This document shows positions 45,965 through 54,575 of a DNA stretch of 56,340 bases, piece by piece. Source of the stretch: Rhodospirillales bacterium. Its GTDB lineage: Bacteria; Pseudomonadota; Alphaproteobacteria; Rhodospirillales_A; JACZKS01. The notes under the pieces are model-generated. The model saw only the letters and a list, made by a program, of their open reading frames with translations, searched no databases and was not told the origin of the DNA. Numbering within the stretch: the first letter of the stretch is position 1; each line of letters starts with the position of its first letter. A program made the translations under genes and the position numbers. The stretch covers positions 1 through 56,340 of the forward strand of contig JABGRG010000011.1 in the NCBI GenBank assembly GCA_018648445.1. Direction: 5' to 3'.

Positions 45965-47506
45965 TCAGGTGGACCAAAAACGTTTGCAGGCGAGCAGACG
46001 GGCGACGTCGTCTGCCAGAGTTTTGGTGGCTTGCTCCGCGCCAAAGGAATGCCAGCCCAGAACCAGCGCGCCCGCGCGAGCGATGGGTCCGGCGGTGTTC
46101 CGCGAGGACGTCTTCACCAGATGCGCGACAAGATCGCGGGCCACGGCGACATCGTTCATGTAGCCCAGACCGTCCTGCAATTTTTGCATTTCGGTCGTGA
46201 AACCGCGCACCCGTTCGCGTCCGTAGAGCGAGCTGAAAAAATCAGTCGCGTATCGAAGTTTTTTGACATCAATACGCAATTGGTGCTTTTCTTCCGCACT
46301 CAGGGTGTCGAAAACGCGACCCTGTTTGCGCACCTTCTTGAAGCGCTTGGACAAGAGACTGTCCGACAACTCAATGATCGGCCGCTGCAAAAGAGCCGTC
46401 GCTCCTGCGTCGCGCCGGTTGCGCCATTTGCGTCCTTCGATCCAGCCCAGTGTTTCCAGAAGGAATGTGGTGAAACGCGGATCGGCGATTTCCTCGCGGG
46501 CTTCGGTCCGGGCGTTTGCGCGGTCTTCCGACAGGCGTTTCATCAGCACGGCAAAGGCGGGCTCGCCTTCCATGGCGGCGGCGACGGGCCCGACGATTTC
46601 ATCCATGAACACGTCGAGATCACGGGTGTCGGCCAAACTTTTGGTCTGCCATTTCACTTCGTCGGTGATGCGCTCGTACTGTTCACGCGGCATGACGTCG
46701 CGGAAAATGCGCAAGGCCGAACGCATGCGGCGCATAGCGACCCGCATTTGATGCACGCCTTCGGGATGGTCGCTCAACCTCGTGATCTGTTCGTTGTCCA
46801 TCAAGTGGTCGAGGCAATGGTGCAGGATGTGAACGAGGGTATCTTCCACGTTGGCCGATTGCGGAAGATCCAGCGGAACAGCCTTGCGCCACCCCGGCCC
46901 AGCGCCCAGCGCCTGCAGAGCCGCGATTTCACGGCTGGTCGTGGCGACGCGCAATGGAACCTTGGCGTGAATATCGAGAGCTACGTCAAAGGGCGCCGCG
47001 CCGTCGGCAGATTTTGTATCGAGAACGATCTCGCTGAATTTTTGATTGTCGTCACCGGCGGCGAATTCGCCGTTTTCCAGGGCGAAGTTCACGGCCCTGC
47101 GTTTCGGTGTCACCAGATGACGTATCGTACGATGAATTCGGCATTGAAGAACCGGTTCCAGCAGGCTTCCGGGAGATGGTGTCGCCAGGGCGCGCAAATC
47201 AGCATTGCCGACGGCTCCGGGATCGGGTTCCGGCGTCGGCAGGGGGTTCTCCCAATGAAGGCGACGGACCCGCACACCGTGCAGCGAGATTCCGGTGGCG
47301 CACACCGACTGAATGTATCGGTTGTCAACCTTGCGAACTTCGATGACCACGTTGCGTGAGGCCAACTGCTGGTCGGCGGTATCGAAACAGGTTGCTCCCA
47401 CCGTTCCGGTGGTGGCGCGTTGCGATGACATCTCGCGCAATTGCCGAAGGTTGCGAATTCGGTTCAGGTCTTTTCCGTCGATTGTCAGCCGCAAATTCTT
47501 TTTCAT
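45965..47506 (-). CDS. CHAD domain protein with degenerate CYTH domain
   Basis: A 513-residue protein. Residues 1-205 show a weakened CYTH fold: FDTADQQLASRNVVIEVRKVDNRY and SEIVLDTKSADGAAPFDVALD align with CYTH strands, but the expected N-terminal ExExK is NLRLT and EIELELK has become EIVLDTK. Residues 220-505 form the CHAD helical bundle, with its two characteristic motifs HQMRVAMRRMRSALRIF (252-268) and HQLRIDVKKLRYATDFF. The many basic residues bind polyphosphate in studied homologues. ATG 47506 is preferred; GTG 47524 would add six residues. It is the first gene of the polyphosphate run. Confidence 0.92.
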   Translation of the reverse strand: MKKNLRLTIDGKDLNRIRNLRQLREMSSQRATTGTVGATCFDTADQQLASRNVVIEVRKVDNRYIQSVCATGISLHGVRVRRLHWENPLPTPEPDPGAVGNADLRALATPSPGSLLEPVLQCRIHRTIRHLVTPKRRAVNFALENGEFAAGDDNQKFSEIVLDTKSADGAAPFDVALDIHAKVPLRVATTSREIAALQALGAGPGWRKAVPLDLPQSANVEDTLVHILHHCLDHLMDNEQITRLSDHPEGVHQMRVAMRRMRSALRIFRDVMPREQYERITDEVKWQTKSLADTRDLDVFMDEIVGPVAAAMEGEPAFAVLMKRLSEDRANARTEAREEIADPRFTTFLLETLGWIEGRKWRNRRDAGATALLQRPIIELSDSLLSKRFKKVRKQGRVFDTLSAEEKHQLRIDVKKLRYATDFFSSLYGRERVRGFTTEMQKLQDGLGYMNDVAVARDLVAHLVKTSSRNTAGPIARAGALVLGWHSFGAEQATKTLADDVARLLACKRFWST

Positions 47507-47526
47507 TTCGTCCTGCTTCGACACTT

Positions 47527-47553
47527 AATACCTGTTACACCATATGAGGTATT
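47527..47553. promoter_or_regulatory. Inverted repeat in the CHAD-ppx divergent region
   Basis: AATACCT (47527-47533) and AGGTATT (47547-47553) form perfect seven-base arms around 13 bases, in the 105-base gap between the CHAD gene and ppx. On the minus strand TTGCAG and TATGGT are 17 bases apart and overlap this repeat, a possible CHAD operon promoter. It could be the shared operator of the whole polyphosphate locus. The sequence is not a recognisable Pho box. Confidence 0.45.
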
Positions 47554-47611
47554 GACCGTTTCTGCAAAGAAAGCCGTGGCTAATCCCCTGTTCATTGTGG
47601 GAAAAAGGAAT

Positions 47612-49114
47612 ATGGCAAAACCCGTAGTTGCGAAAAATCGTTCGGGGCGTATCGGTGTCATCGATATCGGCTCGAATACGGTGCGCCTCGTGATCTACGA
47701 AGCGCCGACCCGCCTGCCGTTTCCACTTTTCAACGAGAAAGCACAATGCGGGCTTGGACGGTCCATGGCCCGCACCGGACGCCTCGATACGCAAGGGGTC
47801 GAAGCCGCGCGTATCGCATTGGGCCGGTTTGTTCTTTTGGCGGAGGCGACCGGGGTCGATCATTTGGAATTGGTGGCGACGGCGGCCGTGCGCGAAGCTT
47901 CCGACGGCCCCGAATTCGTCGAAGACATCGAAAAACGCTTCGGCGTGAAGGTTGACGTTATCGACGGCGCGGAGGAAGCCCAGCTTGCCGCGCGCGGCGT
48001 TCTCAGCGGCGTTCCCAATGCCGATGGATTGCTGGGTGATCTAGGTGGAGGCAGCCTTGATCTCGTGGTTCTGGAAAAAGGCAAATTCGGACGATGCGAA
48101 ACTTTCCCGCTAGGCCACCTGCGGCTTGCGGAAGGTGGGCGGACACCGGCTGAAGCATCCGGCATGGCTGCGGAATATCTGGAAAGGGAAAAGTGGCTGG
48201 ACGAAATCAAGGGCCGAAATCTGTACGCGTTGGGCGGCTCGTGGCGCGCCGTTGCCGGCGTGCTTCTTGATCGTCTCGACTGGCCGTTGCACGTCATAGA
48301 CAATTTCTCGATTTCTCCAGATGAGGCGCTGGACCGGCTGGACTATGTGGCCCGGATTGATCCTAAATCCTGGCCAAGGGCTGGCAGAATTTCCCGCCGC
48401 CGTGTCGGGTCCTTGCCGTTTGCGGCGTCTGCCCTGGAGATGCTAATCAGGCGCACCAACCCGGCGCGTGTAATCTTCTCGGGGTTCGGTATGCGCGAAG
48501 GCCGAATGCTGAGCTGTTTGCCCGAGGAGGTGCGCCGACAGGATCCGCTGATCGCCGGATGCGCGGGCCATGCGGAACGCAGCGGGCGCTTCAGCGTGCA
48601 CGGCGAGGAAATTACAGCCTGGATGGAACCCTTGTTCACGGATACCGACGCCGACGCTTCCGGCGTCCGTTTGCGCACGGCGGCTAGCCTGTTAAGCGAC
48701 ATATCGTGGAGTGTTCACCCCGATTATCGCGGGGAAAATGCTTTCCACCGGGTCTTGCGGCTTCCGTTTGCGGGGCTTTCCCACGAGGATCGGGTCGAAT
48801 TGGCATTGGCGGTTTTCGTGCGTTACGGCGGCGATCTTTCGTCGAACATTTTGTCGCGGCCGATGTCGCTTCTGGGCGAGCGCGGGTCCATGCGCGCCGT
48901 GGCCGTCGGGCGAGCGTTGCATCTGGCCCATACGCTATCGGGGGGAGCGCCGGGACTGCTCTCGAAAACATGTCTACGGCGCAAACGCAACCGTGTGGTT
49001 CTCGATCTGGGAACAGATGGCGCCCTATTTCAGAGCGAGGCCGTCGAACGCCGCTTGGGCAGGCTGGCGAAAAGCATGGATCTGAAGCCGAGGATCGTCT
49101 CGGCGGAAGATTGA
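47612..49114 (+). CDS. ppx: Exopolyphosphatase/guanosine pentaphosphatase (Ppx/GppA)
   Basis: A 500-residue ASKHA-fold enzyme that releases phosphate from polyphosphate ends (and, in some members, from pppGpp). VIDIGSNTVRLVIYE, TAAVREASDG, and GDLGGGSLDLVVLEKG are the nucleotide/phosphate motifs, and the C-terminal HD-like helical domain (ENAFHRVLRLPFAGLSHEDR) is present. ATG 47612 follows AAAAAGGAAT. It is divergent from the CHAD-led operon and convergent with rnd four bases away. Pairing with PPK1 fits a polyphosphate cycle. Confidence 0.95.
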   Translation: MAKPVVAKNRSGRIGVIDIGSNTVRLVIYEAPTRLPFPLFNEKAQCGLGRSMARTGRLDTQGVEAARIALGRFVLLAEATGVDHLELVATAAVREASDGPEFVEDIEKRFGVKVDVIDGAEEAQLAARGVLSGVPNADGLLGDLGGGSLDLVVLEKGKFGRCETFPLGHLRLAEGGRTPAEASGMAAEYLEREKWLDEIKGRNLYALGGSWRAVAGVLLDRLDWPLHVIDNFSISPDEALDRLDYVARIDPKSWPRAGRISRRRVGSLPFAASALEMLIRRTNPARVIFSGFGMREGRMLSCLPEEVRRQDPLIAGCAGHAERSGRFSVHGEEITAWMEPLFTDTDADASGVRLRTAASLLSDISWSVHPDYRGENAFHRVLRLPFAGLSHEDRVELALAVFVRYGGDLSSNILSRPMSLLGERGSMRAVAVGRALHLAHTLSGGAPGLLSKTCLRRKRNRVVLDLGTDGALFQSEAVERRLGRLAKSMDLKPRIVSAED

Positions 49115-49118
49115 CGCG

Positions 49119-50279
49119 CTACGCGTCGCCGATGCTGACGGCTTTCAGTTTGCGCCCCTTAACCATCAGGGCGGTTTCGCCGTTGCGTAGCTGAAGGGCT
49201 TCGGCACCGAACACCTCGCGGCGCCAACCGCGAAGGGCAGGAACGTCCGCCTTTTCACCCAATGCGGCGATGAGATCGAGGTCGCTGGCCGAAGCAACCA
49301 GCTTTTGCGCCGCACCCGATTCCTCGCACTTCATTTTCAGCAAAACTTTCAAAAGATCGGTCAACGGCCCCAAGCCAGCCGGAATATCCGGCCTTTTAAT
49401 CTGTTGCGGGCAATCCTTTTCCGGGATTGCCAGTCCGCGGCCGACGGCAGCAAGCACGGCCGCGCCCGCCGGGCCTTCTGCGAAGCGCCGCCCCAATCCC
49501 CTGGTTCGCGCCAGATCGGAGGGGGTGGACGGCGTATGGTGGGCGATCTCGCACAGTGCTTCATCGCGGACCACGTGACTTCGCGGCACGTCAATGCGCC
49601 GCGCCTCAAGTTCCCGCCATGCGCCCAGCTCACGAAGTACGGCAAAAAAACGGGGCGACGAGGCCCTCGACTTAATTCTCCGGAAAACTTCCTGCGGGTC
49701 CTGGATGTAAGTGCCGGGCAGGGAAAGCGTTTCGATTTCCTCTTCGAGCCAATTGGCGCGACCGTTGTGACTTAGTTTCTTGAGAAGTTTCCCATAGACG
49801 ATGCGCAGATGGGTAACGTCGGCCAGCGCGTAGGAAATCTGTTTTTCCGAGAGCGGGCGCGCGGACCAGTCCGTAAACCGCGAGGATTTATCCAGCCGCG
49901 CCCCGGCCAGCTTCTTGACCAGCGTTTCATACCCGGCAGAGTCTCCGAACCCGCAGACCATCGCCGCGATCTGCGTATCGAAGACCGGCTCGGGTAGCCG
50001 GTCCATGATGTGAAGAAATATTTCCAGGTCCTGCCGGGCCGCGTGAAAGACCTTCAAGACCTTTTCGTTGGTCATCAGACCCCACACCGGCGAAAGGTCG
50101 ATGCCTTCGGCCAGGGCGTCCACGGCGGCGGCCTCTTCGTCACCGGCAAGTTGGATGACGCATAGCTTCGGCCAAAAGGTCCGTTCGCGCATGAATTCGG
50201 TGTCGACGGTGACAAAATCGGAATTGGCGATGCGTTCGCAGAAGGCAGCCAGGGTCCGCGTATCGGTTATTAAGCTCAT
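49119..50279 (-). CDS. rnd: Ribonuclease D
   Basis: A 386-residue 3'-5' exonuclease that trims tRNA precursors. The DEDDy catalytic set is intact: Asp26 and Glu28 (VDTEF), Asp84 (ARQDLEIF), and Tyr150-x3-Asp154 (YALAD). The HRDC domain (about residues 205-285) and a second helical domain follow. ATG 50279 is preferred over GTG 50288. It converges on ppx with four bases between the stops, and is divergent from aspS across a 217-base gap. Confidence 0.96.
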   Translation of the reverse strand: MSLITDTRTLAAFCERIANSDFVTVDTEFMRERTFWPKLCVIQLAGDEEAAAVDALAEGIDLSPVWGLMTNEKVLKVFHAARQDLEIFLHIMDRLPEPVFDTQIAAMVCGFGDSAGYETLVKKLAGARLDKSSRFTDWSARPLSEKQISYALADVTHLRIVYGKLLKKLSHNGRANWLEEEIETLSLPGTYIQDPQEVFRRIKSRASSPRFFAVLRELGAWRELEARRIDVPRSHVVRDEALCEIAHHTPSTPSDLARTRGLGRRFAEGPAGAAVLAAVGRGLAIPEKDCPQQIKRPDIPAGLGPLTDLLKVLLKMKCEESGAAQKLVASASDLDLIAALGEKADVPALRGWRREVFGAEALQLRNGETALMVKGRKLKAVSIGDA

Positions 50280-50390
50280 GGGGCGCACCTATACACGGAT
50301 ATTTTGCCTTCGGCAAAGGGTGTGATGATGGTTTTTCCCAAAGTTTTTCCTATCAACGGGGATTTCCTTGCTCAAACCTCATCTCGCGGC

Positions 50391-50419
50391 TTGACAAATG
50401 GCGCGCTAAGTTGTGCTTT
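50391..50419 (+). promoter_or_regulatory. Possible aspS promoter
   Basis: An exact TTGACA lies at 50391-50396; the best-placed -10 at 17-base spacing is TGCTTT (50414-50419), a weak match. The region is about 80 bases upstream of aspS. The perfect -35 makes a promoter plausible despite the poor -10. The rest of the 217-base gap between rnd and aspS contains a six-pair hairpin at 50303-50317 and a direct repeat GTTTTTCC at about 50331 and 50343, of unknown meaning. Confidence 0.35.
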
Positions 50420-50496
50420 GTCGCGCCGTCGCGTATCCGTGCGCGGCGTTTGATTGATTATGCCTAAACATTGAATGACGTCAGGAGCGATCCGTT

Positions 50497-52293
50497 ATGC
50501 ATCCCTACCGCACCCACACTTGTGGAGAACTGAGGCTTGAACACGCCGGAGAACCGGCCCGGCTTTCGGGATGGGTCCATCGAAAAAGGGATCACGGCAA
50601 CCTTCTGTTTGTTGATTTGCGCGACCACTACGGCCTGACTCAGTGCGTCATCGACGTCTCCAGTCCGCTGTTCAAGATCGTCGAAGAGGTTCGCTCCGAA
50701 TCTGTGGTGACCGTGACGGGCAAGGTCGTAAAACGCTCGGAGGAAACGATCAACCCGAGCCTTCCCACCGGCTCGGTGGAAATTGCGGTTGACGAATTCA
50801 AGGTCGAATCGGCGGCCGAAGTTCTGCCCATGCAGGTTTACGGCGATACCGAGTATCCCGACGACATTCGCCTGCGTTACCGGTTTTTGGATCTGCGCCG
50901 CGAGCGCATCCATGCCAACATCATCCTGCGCAACCAGATTATAGCCAGCATCCGCAGGCGCATGATCGACCAGAATTTTCTTGAATGCCAGACCCCGATC
51001 CTGACCGCCAGTTCGCCCGAGGGCGCGCGCGATTTCCTGGTGCCAAGCCGCAATCATCCGGGCCAGTTCTATGCACTGCCCCAGGCTCCACAACAATTCA
51101 AGCAGTTGATCATGGTCTCGGGCTTTGATCGCTATTTCCAGATTGCGCCGTGCTTCCGCGATGAAGACGCGCGAGCTGATCGCACGCCCGGCGAGTTTTA
51201 CCAGCTTGATTTCGAGATGGCCTACGTCACTCAGGAAGATGTTTTCGATGCCATCGAACCGGTTCTGGCCGGCGTGTTTGACGAATTCACCACAGACAAG
51301 CCTGTGACCAAGCCGCCGTTCCCCCGCATCACGTTCGCGGATGCCATGCTTAAGTACGGCTCCGACAAGCCCGATCTTCGCAACCCGCTGGAAATTGCCG
51401 ATGTGACCGAAGAATTCAGGGGCGGCAGTTTCGGGCTGTTTGCCAAAAACATAGAGAAGGGATCTATCGTTCGCGCCATACCGGCGCCGGGTGCTGCTGC
51501 TAAGCCGCGAAGTTTCTTCGATAAACTGAATGACTGGGCGCGCAAGGAAGGGCAGGGCGGTCTCGGCTATGTTGTGTATGCCGAGGAAGGCGCCAAAGGG
51601 GCTATCGCCAACAATCTTGAAGCCGACCGCATCGCTGCCATTCGCGAGAAAGCCGGTGTCGGCGAGGGTGATGCCATCTTCTTTGTTTGCAATCAGAAAA
51701 AAGATGCCGAGAAGTTCGCGGGCGTGGTTCGCGAGCGCATCTGCGACGAATTGGAGTTGCGCGCCGAGAACCGCTTCGACTTCTGTTGGGTTATCGACTA
51801 CCCGATGTACGAACGCAACGAGGATACCGGCGAAATCGAGTTCAGCCACAATCCGTTCTCGATGCCGCAGGGTGGGCTTGAAGCTTTGGAAACCAAAGAC
51901 CCGCTGGACGTTCTGGCCTATCAGTACGATATCGTTTGCAACGGTATCGAACTGTCCAGTGGCGCCATTCGGAACCATCGGCCCGACACCATGTACAAGG
52001 CGTTCGAGATTGCCGGATACGGCCCCGAGGTGGTCGAGGACAAGTTCGGCGGTATGCTTCGCGCCTTCCAGTACGGGGCTCCGCCGCATGGTGGTTCAGC
52101 GCCGGGAATTGATCGCATCGTGATGCTGCTGGCCGACGAAGCCAACCTTCGCGAGGTTATCATGTTCCCCATGAACCAACAGGCCCAGGATTTGTTGATG
52201 GGAGCGCCGGGCGAGGTTCGGCCCGAACAGCTTCGTGACCTGCACATTGCAGTCAAAATGCCTAAGGCCAAGGCGAAAAAGACGCCGGAATAG
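50497..52293 (+). CDS. aspS: Aspartyl-tRNA synthetase
   Basis: A 598-residue class II synthetase of bacterial type. The N-terminal anticodon-binding OB fold begins [25 protein letters not shown]; motif 1 ([17 protein letters not shown]), the GAD insertion domain (about 285-420) and motif 3 ([17 protein letters not shown]) are present. The GAD domain marks the bacterial form. In many alphaproteobacteria this enzyme is non-discriminating and also charges tRNA-Asn; the sequence was not analysed for that. GGAGC lies about 8 bases before the ATG. Confidence 0.97.
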   Translation: MHPYRTHTCGELRLEHAGEPARLSGWVHRKRDHGNLLFVDLRDHYGLTQCVIDVSSPLFKIVEEVRSESVVTVTGKVVKRSEETINPSLPTGSVEIAVDEFKVESAAEVLPMQVYGDTEYPDDIRLRYRFLDLRRERIHANIILRNQIIASIRRRMIDQNFLECQTPILTASSPEGARDFLVPSRNHPGQFYALPQAPQQFKQLIMVSGFDRYFQIAPCFRDEDARADRTPGEFYQLDFEMAYVTQEDVFDAIEPVLAGVFDEFTTDKPVTKPPFPRITFADAMLKYGSDKPDLRNPLEIADVTEEFRGGSFGLFAKNIEKGSIVRAIPAPGAAAKPRSFFDKLNDWARKEGQGGLGYVVYAEEGAKGAIANNLEADRIAAIREKAGVGEGDAIFFVCNQKKDAEKFAGVVRERICDELELRAENRFDFCWVIDYPMYERNEDTGEIEFSHNPFSMPQGGLEALETKDPLDVLAYQYDIVCNGIELSSGAIRNHRPDTMYKAFEIAGYGPEVVEDKFGGMLRAFQYGAPPHGGSAPGIDRIVMLLADEANLREVIMFPMNQQAQDLLMGAPGEVRPEQLRDLHIAVKMPKAKAKKTPE

Positions 52294-52319
52294 GCCTGTG
52301 GAACAGGTCTGCAGGTAAA

Positions 52320-52808
52320 TCAGGCGATCACGTCGGTTGATTCATCGGCATAGCGGAACAGGGTGACGATTCGTCGGCTACCCTCGACGACGCGTGGCTG
52401 ATCCGCATTGTACTTTTCATCGAATTTCAGGCGTTCTTCCCAGATCGCCAGGAAATCGCGGGGCTGATCGGGCTCCGCCTTCTTGCCGGTAAGCGCGCCG
52501 ATGGTTCGGTCGTAGTCGGGGTGAAGTTCGGGTTGAAAGGCGAGCATGGCGTACTCATCCCACGGCAGAATTCCGGCAACGTATAGATCCATACTGGTTT
52601 CGGCCATCTGACGCGGGGTGGCGTTGCGAAAGTCGATATCGCCGATCAAACGGCGCAAGACAAATCGCCCCGCGAAATTTTCTTCGGGGACGTCCGATAC
52701 GACCGGCGGATCGTCGGGCGATCTACGGGGCGGCGCAAGACGGGGCGGGGGTTCACGTACCTGTGCGTGAACGATGCCGCCGTTTATGGACGTTTGATCA
52801 AGTCCCAT
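52320..52808 (-). CDS. Hypothetical protein, small soluble
   Basis: A 162-residue protein with no family I can name. The first ~45 residues are proline-rich and probably unstructured (PPPRLAPPRRSPDDPPVV). The rest looks folded and helical, with the motif TPRQMAETSMDLYVAGILPWDEYAMLAF-like core, then ELHPDYDRTIGALTGKKAEP and DFLAIWEERLKFDEKY. No signal peptide or membrane helix is seen. It begins 11 bases after the GGDEF gene on the same strand and is likely cotranscribed, so a link to c-di-GMP signalling is possible but unproven. Confidence 0.75.
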   Translation of the reverse strand: MGLDQTSINGGIVHAQVREPPPRLAPPRRSPDDPPVVSDVPEENFAGRFVLRRLIGDIDFRNATPRQMAETSMDLYVAGILPWDEYAMLAFQPELHPDYDRTIGALTGKKAEPDQPRDFLAIWEERLKFDEKYNADQPRVVEGSRRIVTLFRYADESTDVIA

Positions 52809-52819
52809 CGTTGTTTCCG

Positions 52820-53758
52820 TTAGCGCCCAGATACTGGGGGCGACCGATCCGAGCGGACCTCCTTGGCCTTGTACATGGCGTTATCGGCGAGGCTTAACAG
52901 CGTTTCGCCGTCGTCTCCGCTTCCGTAAACTTGCGTTCCGACACTGGCCCGCAGCATGATTGTCCATCCGTCGACATTGACGGCGGTGCTGTTGAGTTGT
53001 TTGTCGAGCAGGCGCGCCCGGTTCAAACCGTCTTCCCAGGGGACACGGGTCAAAAGCACGATGAATTCGTCGCCGCCGATGCGCCCGACATGATCCGTTT
53101 CGCGTACGTTTTCCACCAAAACCCGCGAAACCTGTTTCAGTACGATGTCGCCGACGATGTGGCCATAGGTGTCGTTGACCAGCTTGAATCCGTCAAGGTC
53201 GATCAGCGCCAGAACTCCCTGCTCGTCGTAACGCCGGGCCGCTGAAAGGGCCCTGGTAATGACTTTCTCGACACCGCGGCGGTTGAGAACGCCGGTTAGC
53301 GCATCAGTAAGCGCCAACCGTTCAAGATTGGCGAGCTGCCGATCGCTCTCCACTTGCTTGCGTTCCGCTTCGATGGCCGAGGCCAGGGCCAATTCGGCGA
53401 CGTTTCGTAATGTTTCGATGTCCGGAGTGTCCGGACCGATGGCGGCATGGTCGAGCAGGTCGGTCAGAAGCGAGACCGTGGCGACGAGTTCCGTCTGACG
53501 ATGCGCCGGAGCGGATTGCAGGCGTCGGATCGTTTTGTTGATAATCAAATCGGGGCCTCCCGACCGCAATGAAAACCTGTTTTCTTTCAATATCCCAGCA
53601 ACTTGCGTGCCAATTGCCGCGCTGAGGAAATTCAATGACTTGGCGTTTCCACAATCGAAATAGAGGCTGTTGATAGGCAAAACTTGCCGGGTTGCAGGCG
53701 GTGTTTTTTCCCGGTTCCCCTTTTCGCGGGCGCGATCTGGGCGTATGGTCCGAGGCAT
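52820..53758 (-). CDS. GGDEF domain diguanylate cyclase
   Basis: A 312-residue (longest reading) soluble protein. The C-terminal GGDEF domain (about 150-300) has DALTGVLNRRG, LIDLDGFKLVNDTYGHIVGD and the intact signature RIGGDEFIVLL, so it should make c-di-GMP. The N-terminal ~140 residues form helices with no clear sensor domain. The start is uncertain: ATG 53758 overlaps the opposite-strand start of the EipB gene, and TTG 53680 or TTG 53635 are plausible downstream. No RxxD inhibitory site precedes the signature. Confidence 0.9.
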   Translation of the reverse strand: MPRTIRPDRAREKGNREKTPPATRQVLPINSLYFDCGNAKSLNFLSAAIGTQVAGILKENRFSLRSGGPDLIINKTIRRLQSAPAHRQTELVATVSLLTDLLDHAAIGPDTPDIETLRNVAELALASAIEAERKQVESDRQLANLERLALTDALTGVLNRRGVEKVITRALSAARRYDEQGVLALIDLDGFKLVNDTYGHIVGDIVLKQVSRVLVENVRETDHVGRIGGDEFIVLLTRVPWEDGLNRARLLDKQLNSTAVNVDGWTIMLRASVGTQVYGSGDDGETLLSLADNAMYKAKEVRSDRSPPVSGR

Positions 53759-54575
53759 GACCGCGAGGCCGTTTTTTTCTTTGGGTGTTGTATCATCGTT
53801 ATGCTGGGCGGTGATCGTTGGTCCTGCGTCAGCCGCGCCGGGGGGGCTGGCTGGTCATCAGGCGTCCTATGGAATTACGCTTGCGTCGGCGGCAAACGGC
53901 AGCGGAGTGGCGACCGCCGAGGGCGCTGTGCTTTACCGGTTCGCAGATGCCTGCGAAGGCTGGACAACCGAAAACCGAACCCTTCTTCGTTTGACCGGGG
54001 AAGACGGAGAGGTCTCCGAGTCCGTTTGGACATACACCAGTTGGGAGACCAAGGACGGGCTTGATTTCCGGGTGCGGGTGCGCGAAATCGCCGATGGTGA
54101 GATTGCCGATGATTTTCGTGGCGAGGCCACGCTGGAACGGCCGGGAAACCCGGGAAAAGCCACGTTTAGGAAATCCATAGAAGGGGTCGTGGACTTGCCC
54201 GCGGGCACCCGGTTCCCAACCAATTATCTGCAAGAACTTCTGAGTAAGGCGCGGGCCGGGCACCGTTATGTCCCGGCAATCGTGTTCGATGGCGCGGACG
54301 CGGACAACCCCTATCGTGTTGGCGCGGTTCTGGCTGCCGCAGCCGACGGTGAAAGCGCAAAACTGGCCAAGCGTATGGGCCTGAGCGATATGCCGCTGTG
54401 GTCCGTTCAAATGGCCTTCTTCACAGTCGATCAAGCGTCGGCCGTACCTAAATTCGAAATTGCCGCGAATTATCGCGACGACGGGATTGCCGACACGTTC
54501 CTTCAGGATATGGGAGGCCTCGTCCTGCGTCTTACGCTTGAAAAGGTCGAATTGCTTCCCGATCCCGATTGTTAA
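53757..54575 (+). CDS. eipB: EipB family cell envelope protein (DUF1849)
   Basis: A 272-residue periplasmic protein with a Sec signal peptide (hydrophobic 6-22, cleavage near ASAA). The body matches EipB: YGITLASAANGSG, LYRFADACEGWTTENRTLLRL, WTYTSWETKDGLDFRVRV, FPTNYLQELLSKA. EipB of Brucella is a beta-spiral protein needed for envelope integrity, with a disulfide between a Cys in the DACEGW-like block and one at the C terminus; here these would be Cys66 and Cys272, the last residue. ATG 53757 is divergent from and overlaps the GGDEF gene start. Confidence 0.9.
   Translation: MTARPFFSLGVVSSLCWAVIVGPASAAPGGLAGHQASYGITLASAANGSGVATAEGAVLYRFADACEGWTTENRTLLRLTGEDGEVSESVWTYTSWETKDGLDFRVRVREIADGEIADDFRGEATLERPGNPGKATFRKSIEGVVDLPAGTRFPTNYLQELLSKARAGHRYVPAIVFDGADADNPYRVGAVLAAAADGESAKLAKRMGLSDMPLWSVQMAFFTVDQASAVPKFEIAANYRDDGIADTFLQDMGGLVLRLTLEKVELLPDPDC

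Noticed and set aside
49119..50279. RNase D seemed to lack its catalytic tyrosine because DVTHL replaces the more usual DVxYL
   Set aside because: The catalytic tyrosine of the DEDDy motif lies four residues before the last aspartate (Tyr150-x3-Asp154) and is present. The enzyme is canonical.
50303..50317. TTTGCC-TTC-GGCAAA hairpin as a terminator
   Set aside because: It is short, has no T tract on either strand and no gene ends nearby.
50464..52089. A 541-codon open frame on the minus strand opposite aspS
   Set aside because: It is a shadow of aspS: low-complexity composition, no recognisable domain, and full overlap with a clear essential gene.
52294..52310. CCTGT-GGA-ACAGG hairpin after aspS as an intrinsic terminator
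   Set aside because: Only five pairs and no T tract. Recorded as a weak structure only.
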